Assembly (NCBI GenBank): GCA_036379955.1
Contig: DASVFR010000030.1
Coordinates: 60,835-124,834 of the forward strand
DNA: 64,000 nucleotides
Direction of reading: 5' to 3'
Origin: VRUE01 sp036379955
Lineage (GTDB): Bacteria; Actinomycetota; Thermoleophilia; Solirubrobacterales; 70-9
In this document: positions 61,501 to 64,000 of the stretch, in pieces
Layout: each line of letters begins with the position of its first letter
Position numbering within the stretch: the first letter of the stretch is position 1
Made by a program: the position numbers and the translations under genes
Notes under the pieces: generated by a model
What the model was told of the DNA's origin: nothing
What the model saw: only the letters and a program-made list of their open reading frames with translations
Database searches by the model: none

Positions 61501-62736
61501 TTTGACCGTTTCCAGCTTGCCTTCTTTGTAGGTCATGGTCAGGGCATTTGAGTGGCGATCGATCTGTTCGGTCAATTGCCCGGAGCTATTGAATTTGAAC
61601 TGTTCCTGGGTCGGCAGGGTGTAGATGTAGTTTTCGCCTGATTTTTTCAGCGTCGTCTGCGACCAGGGGGGCGGGTAGTAGCTGCCGGCGAGCAGGTAGA
61701 AGACCACGGTCGAGCCGTTTTCGTGATGCACGGTCGCGGTTTCGGCTCCGACCGTCAGGTAGGTGCTGTAGGGGCCGCTCCAGCCGTAGCCGAAGGGGCC
61801 TGCTTCGGCTGCTGCGGCGGCGATCTGGGAGTTGTAGGAGCGGGTGATCCCGAGAGCCGGCCCTCGCCCGCCGAGCGGGTTGAGGTCGGTCTGTTCCTTG
61901 CTCAGGTTGCCGGTGGCGGCGTTGATTAGGTCGCCGACCATGCACCTGGGCATGCCGCCGCTTGCCATCGCGGGGTTGCAGCCCGTTGCGCCCTTGGCGC
62001 AGGCGCCGGCAGAGACGCACCCGCCGCCCGCTGGGGAACCGCTCGCGGGGGGCTGGCAGGTTCGGCCTAAGCCTGGGTTGCAGCCGCCGCCGGCGCTTTC
62101 TTCTTTGCCGTAGGTGGCCGGTACGGCGGGCAGGGCGACGAGGTAGAGCGGTTCGGGGAGTGAGAATTTGTACTGGGCGGTCCATAGCGTCGATTTGGGG
62201 CAGAGAGCGCCGCCGAGTTTGGGCAGTTCTTTTTCGGCGACGGCGGCGACGGCCGGGCTCCCCCCCGTGAACGTGAATTCGACGGCCAGCGAATAGGTGC
62301 AATTGAAAAGAACGCCGCATTTGATGTTGAATTCGCCGCCTTTGCCGAAGTTCAGCGTTCCGTTGCCCCCTTCGCCGCTGAGCGAGCTGCCCGTGGGGAG
62401 GGCGAAGACCGTGATGGTGCAAGCTGTTTTCCCAAGAGTGCAGTTGGTGAAGGTCAGGCTGGAGAGCGATGCTTTGACCACTTCTCCCACGCCGCCGTTG
62501 CTCGTGGTTTCGCCTTTGAGGGTCGAGGTTTCGCAGCTGACCGTGCCGAGGCTCGACGCGAACGATGAGGGCGCTGCTTTGGCTTCGAATTTCGTGTTCG
62601 ATTTGTATTCCGTCCCTTTGCAGGGGCTGACGTTGACCGAGCACAGCGTGGTGGCCGAGGCCGTGCCGCCGGCGAAGACCAAAAGACAGCAGAGCACGCC
62701 AAGAACGGCGCCTCCCGCGCAGAGCACCCGTCGCAT
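58519..62736 (-). CDS. RHS/YD-repeat secreted protein with Asn/Met/Tyr-rich C-terminus
   Basis: 1,405 residues from ATG 62736 (AGGGAG upstream). Signal peptide (VLCAGGAVLGVLCCLLVFAGG), then a Cys-containing beta region to ~230, an RHS N-terminal segment (GDLINAATGNLSKEQTDLNPLGGRGPALGITRSYNS) and ~30 YD repeats (e.g. TTYTYDLEGNKLSEKDANGN). The core end is canonical: YLHHDHLGSTRMLTDSEGKSTGKYTYTPYGAVSEHTG … GQYRNDSTGLVYLRKRVYDPEVAQFTSLDP. The ~135 residues after it (rich in Asn, Met, Tyr, Trp) would be the variable tip, often a toxin; I do not recognise it and it looks low-complexity. Two codons (at 62070 and 58941, minus strand) are TTA. No immunity gene is evident. Confidence 0.9.
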   Translation of the reverse strand: MRRVLCAGGAVLGVLCCLLVFAGGTASATTLCSVNVSPCKGTEYKSNTKFEAKAAPSSFASSLGTVSCETSTLKGETTSNGGVGEVVKASLSSLTFTNCTLGKTACTITVFALPTGSSLSGEGGNGTLNFGKGGEFNIKCGVLFNCTYSLAVEFTFTGGSPAVAAVAEKELPKLGGALCPKSTLWTAQYKFSLPEPLYLVALPAVPATYGKEESAGGGCNPGLGRTCQPPASGSPAGGGCVSAGACAKGATGCNPAMASGGMPRCMVGDLINAATGNLSKEQTDLNPLGGRGPALGITRSYNSQIAAAAAEAGPFGYGWSGPYSTYLTVGAETATVHHENGSTVVFYLLAGSYYPPPWSQTTLKKSGENYIYTLPTQEQFKFNSSGQLTEQIDRHSNALTMTYKEGKLETVKDKAGRTLTFAYEGAQVKSVKDPLGHEVKYTYESSNLATVTLPGKTEASWKFKYDGSHQLTEATDARANTTKNEYDASNRVKTQIDPLTQERKLEYKETGGVKETTITEPNGSKTLVKFNSSGEPTEVTKANGTELAQTTKYEYNAFFELLKATDANSHATTYTYDLEGNKLSEKDANGNESTWTYNSTHDVLTETTPKNETTTITRNASGDPETVKRPAPGAKTQETKFKWAANGDLEEETDPLSRKTTFEYDTYGNRKAKTNAAGDKTTWGYDEDGMQTSAVPPRGNEAGKTPSEYETKTERDEQGRPEVVKGPEGHKTKYKYDAAGNLEVLTNANEHATTYVYDKANQRTEVKAANGDVSKTAYDSMGAVKSKTNGNNKTTEYKRNSLGQITEVIDPLERKETREYDAGGLLKKTKDAESRTITYTYDAGNRLEKLDYSDAGTTDVTYKYGKDGEVTEMTDGTGTTRKTYDELDRLTEVENGNAEVVKYEYDLGNQITKITYPNGESISRAYDNAGRLEKVTDWLKGETKFAYNRDSALTSTTFPSASTNVDEYAYDKADQLEKTTMKKGETTLASITYARNNAGQLKSATQKELPGAEKPEYEYDERERLKAGAGTSFEYDAANNPKKLGATTLEYDNASQLKKAGTTKYTFNSVGQRTKAEPEGGTATTYGWDQAGDLTSVTKSGSIEDTYAFDGNGLRSSQKISGVKAQLTWDVSAGLPQLLYDGTNYYIYGPEGAPIEQIASKTPTYLHHDHLGSTRMLTDSEGKSTGKYTYTPYGAVSEHTGSGSTPLGFNGQYRNDSTGLVYLRKRVYDPEVAQFTSLDPRVGQTGEPYAYSGDDPVNAADPSGELWWLYPSPYGYGYPPPYYGQANFNFNFGPLRANASYSGPMNFGYPSLSPYAMPFSPYSSPMMYNANWNWQMAYANQWAAQMNLNAAQMNLNASMTNAYAYQMNVIASGIVDQMMADMQRRMMPPPPILNLDGVDLDAVRR

Positions 62737-62929
62737 CTCTCTCACTCCCTCTGTCCGTTGCCGTCCCGCTAGAGCACGGGACGATCAGCATCTGTCTGTA
62801 CCACGCATGTGAGATATAGTCAAATATTTTTGTCTAAAAATGATGCACCGTGCAGACTTTTGAGTGCCCGCGGCGTGCTGCTGCGGTGTACGGGGCATCT
62901 CCAAGCGCTTGGCATCTAGACTCGCCCCG

Positions 62930-64000
62930 GTGGACGCCGAGAGGCTGAAAAAGCTCGAGGAGACGACTCGCTACGAGCCGTCCGAGGTTGAGGCGCGGAT
63001 CTTCGCCGAATGGCTGGAGGCTGGTTACTTTCACCCGGTAGCGGAGGGGAGCCCGGAGGAGAACTTCTCGGTTGCGATTCCGCCGCCGAACGTGACGGGA
63101 GCGCTGCACATGGGGCACGCGCTCAACGGGTCGATGCAGGACACGATGGTGCGGATGAACCGGATGCGGGGGCGCAATGCGCTCTGGATTCTCGGCACCG
63201 ACCATGCGGGGATCGCGACGCAGTCGGTGGTCGAGAAGACGCTGCGCGCGGAAGGCGTCGACCGCCGCGAGCTGGGCCGCGAGGAGTTCGTCAAGCGGGT
63301 TTGGGAGTGGCGTGAGGAGTACGGCTCGCGGATCGTCGAGCAGTACAAGCGCCTCGGCGCTTCCTGCGACTACGAGCGCGAGCGCTTCACCCTCGACGAG
63401 GGCTACGTCAGGGCCGTCTACCGCGTCTTCAAGCAGCTCTTCGACAAGGGCTACGTCTACCGCGACAACTACATGGTCAACTGGGACCCGGGCTCGCACT
63501 CGGCGATCTCCGATCTCGAGGTCGAGAACCGCGAGGTCGAGGACACCCTCTGGTCGATCGACTACCCGGTCGAGGGCTCCGACCGGGTGCTGACCGTCGC
63601 CACCGTGCGCCCGGAGACCATGCTCGCCGACACCGCGGTCGCCGTGAACCCCGGCGACGAGCGCTACGCCGGCCTCGTCGGCAGGACCGTCGTGCTGCCG
63701 CTCGTCGGCCGCGAGCTGACGATCATCGCCGACGACTACGTGAAGACCGACTTCGGCACCGGCTGCCTGAAGATCACGCCGGGGCACGACCCGAACGACT
63801 TCGAGATCGGCCGCAACCACGGGCTGCCGGAGATCTCCGTCATCGGCGAGGACGGCCGCATGACCGAGGCCGCCGGCGAGTTCGCCGGCATGAGCGTGGA
63901 CGAGGCGCGCGCGGCCGTCGTCGCCGCCCTGGAGGCGCAGGGCGCCACGATCGTCCGCGCCAATATCCCGACCGCGGGCTGGATCGGCGGGCCGGGCACC
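62930..64000 (+). CDS. valS: Valine-tRNA ligase, 5' part, cut by the window end
   Basis: GTG at 62930; 357 codons are visible. The class I HIGH motif is in PPPNVTGALHMGHALN (~60-63), followed by WILGTDHAGIATQ and the editing (CP1) domain entry (NWDPGSHSAISDLEVE; TVATVRPETMLADTAVAVNPGDERY; GCLKITPGHDPNDFEIGRNHGLPEI). The KMSKS part lies outside. No strong ribosome site precedes the GTG, so a start a few codons away is possible. A ValRS after clpX is common in this lineage; here the RHS gene has been placed between them. Confidence 0.9.
   Translation, partial: MDAERLKKLEETTRYEPSEVEARIFAEWLEAGYFHPVAEGSPEENFSVAIPPPNVTGALHMGHALNGSMQDTMVRMNRMRGRNALWILGTDHAGIATQSVVEKTLRAEGVDRRELGREEFVKRVWEWREEYGSRIVEQYKRLGASCDYERERFTLDEGYVRAVYRVFKQLFDKGYVYRDNYMVNWDPGSHSAISDLEVENREVEDTLWSIDYPVEGSDRVLTVATVRPETMLADTAVAVNPGDERYAGLVGRTVVLPLVGRELTIIADDYVKTDFGTGCLKITPGHDPNDFEIGRNHGLPEISVIGEDGRMTEAAGEFAGMSVDEARAAVVAALEAQGATIVRANIPTAGWIGGPGT

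Noticed and set aside
58519..62736. Tandem repeats in the RHS gene as CRISPR or a minisatellite
   Set aside because: They are degenerate coding repeats of ~60 bp with the YD pattern, in one open frame and without fixed spacers.

Overview
The window is uniformly GC-rich DNA with dense, often overlapping genes. Clues to the host are a trigger factor-ClpP-ClpX-ValS order, SARP/BTAD and SpoIIE-type regulators, an MMPL transporter, many lipoproteins with short lipoboxes, an RHS protein and tRNAs without encoded CCA. Together these point to an actinobacterium, most likely of the Thermoleophilia/Solirubrobacterales type. This is inference; there is no rRNA here to confirm it.

Layout. 0-8.1 kb: distal half of a contractile-injection-system (phage-tail-like) operon: Vgr-like spike, PAAR-like tip, gp25-like wedge, J-like baseplate and two large unrecognised structural proteins, followed by a SARP-like regulator. 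9-11.3 kb: a cytochrome P450 coupled to a CHAD protein. 11.4-13 kb: CsbD, a small acidic protein and decayed gene fragments. 13-19.5 kb: a GAF/SpoIIE phosphatase, a MazF-type toxin-antitoxin pair, an acylphosphatase/LigD-phosphoesterase fusion, an SDR, a peroxiredoxin, an MBL hydrolase and a VOC protein. 19.5-27.6 kb: a delta-60 repeat protein, DUF2855 and TetR genes, then thiolase, FadB-like and acyl-CoA dehydrogenase genes of beta-oxidation. 27.6-34.8 kb: Fic protein, MMPL transporter, two tandem lipoproteins, hydrolase, thiolase-like protein.

34.95-43.6 kb is the most unusual part. A canonical cloverleaf tRNA with anticodon UAA but a 4-nt variable loop lies 31 nt upstream of an ArgRS-like synthetase. 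From that synthetase onward every junction overlaps (GTGA, ATGA or TGATG): synthetase, 26-codon ORF, PabA-PabB fusion, 24-codon ORF, GNAT, HDAC/amidohydrolase-like enzyme, aminodeoxychorismate-mutase-like/P450 fusion, 23-codon ORF, flavin N-hydroxylase. The second and third micro-ORFs sit in a 55-bp repeat (53/55 identical). I read this as an undescribed biosynthetic operon that makes an aminodeoxychorismate-derived amine, N-oxygenates it and uses a dedicated aminoacyl-tRNA. The product and the donor step are inference.

43.6-64 kb: PQQ-like beta-propeller lipoprotein, carbonic anhydrase, Cys-rich RTX-like protein, ArsR-type regulator, GH15 glucanase, CtaG-like membrane protein, tig-clpP, M23 peptidase, hydrolase/adenylate cyclase fusion, SRPBCC, DUF1326-DUF2182, GNAT, clpX, a 1,405-residue RHS protein and the start of valS. 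Long intergenic palindromes (arms 8-27 bp, often with an inner hairpin) recur between genes. Two genes, the first P450 and clpX, appear to start at ATC and CTG behind strong Shine-Dalgarno sequences.
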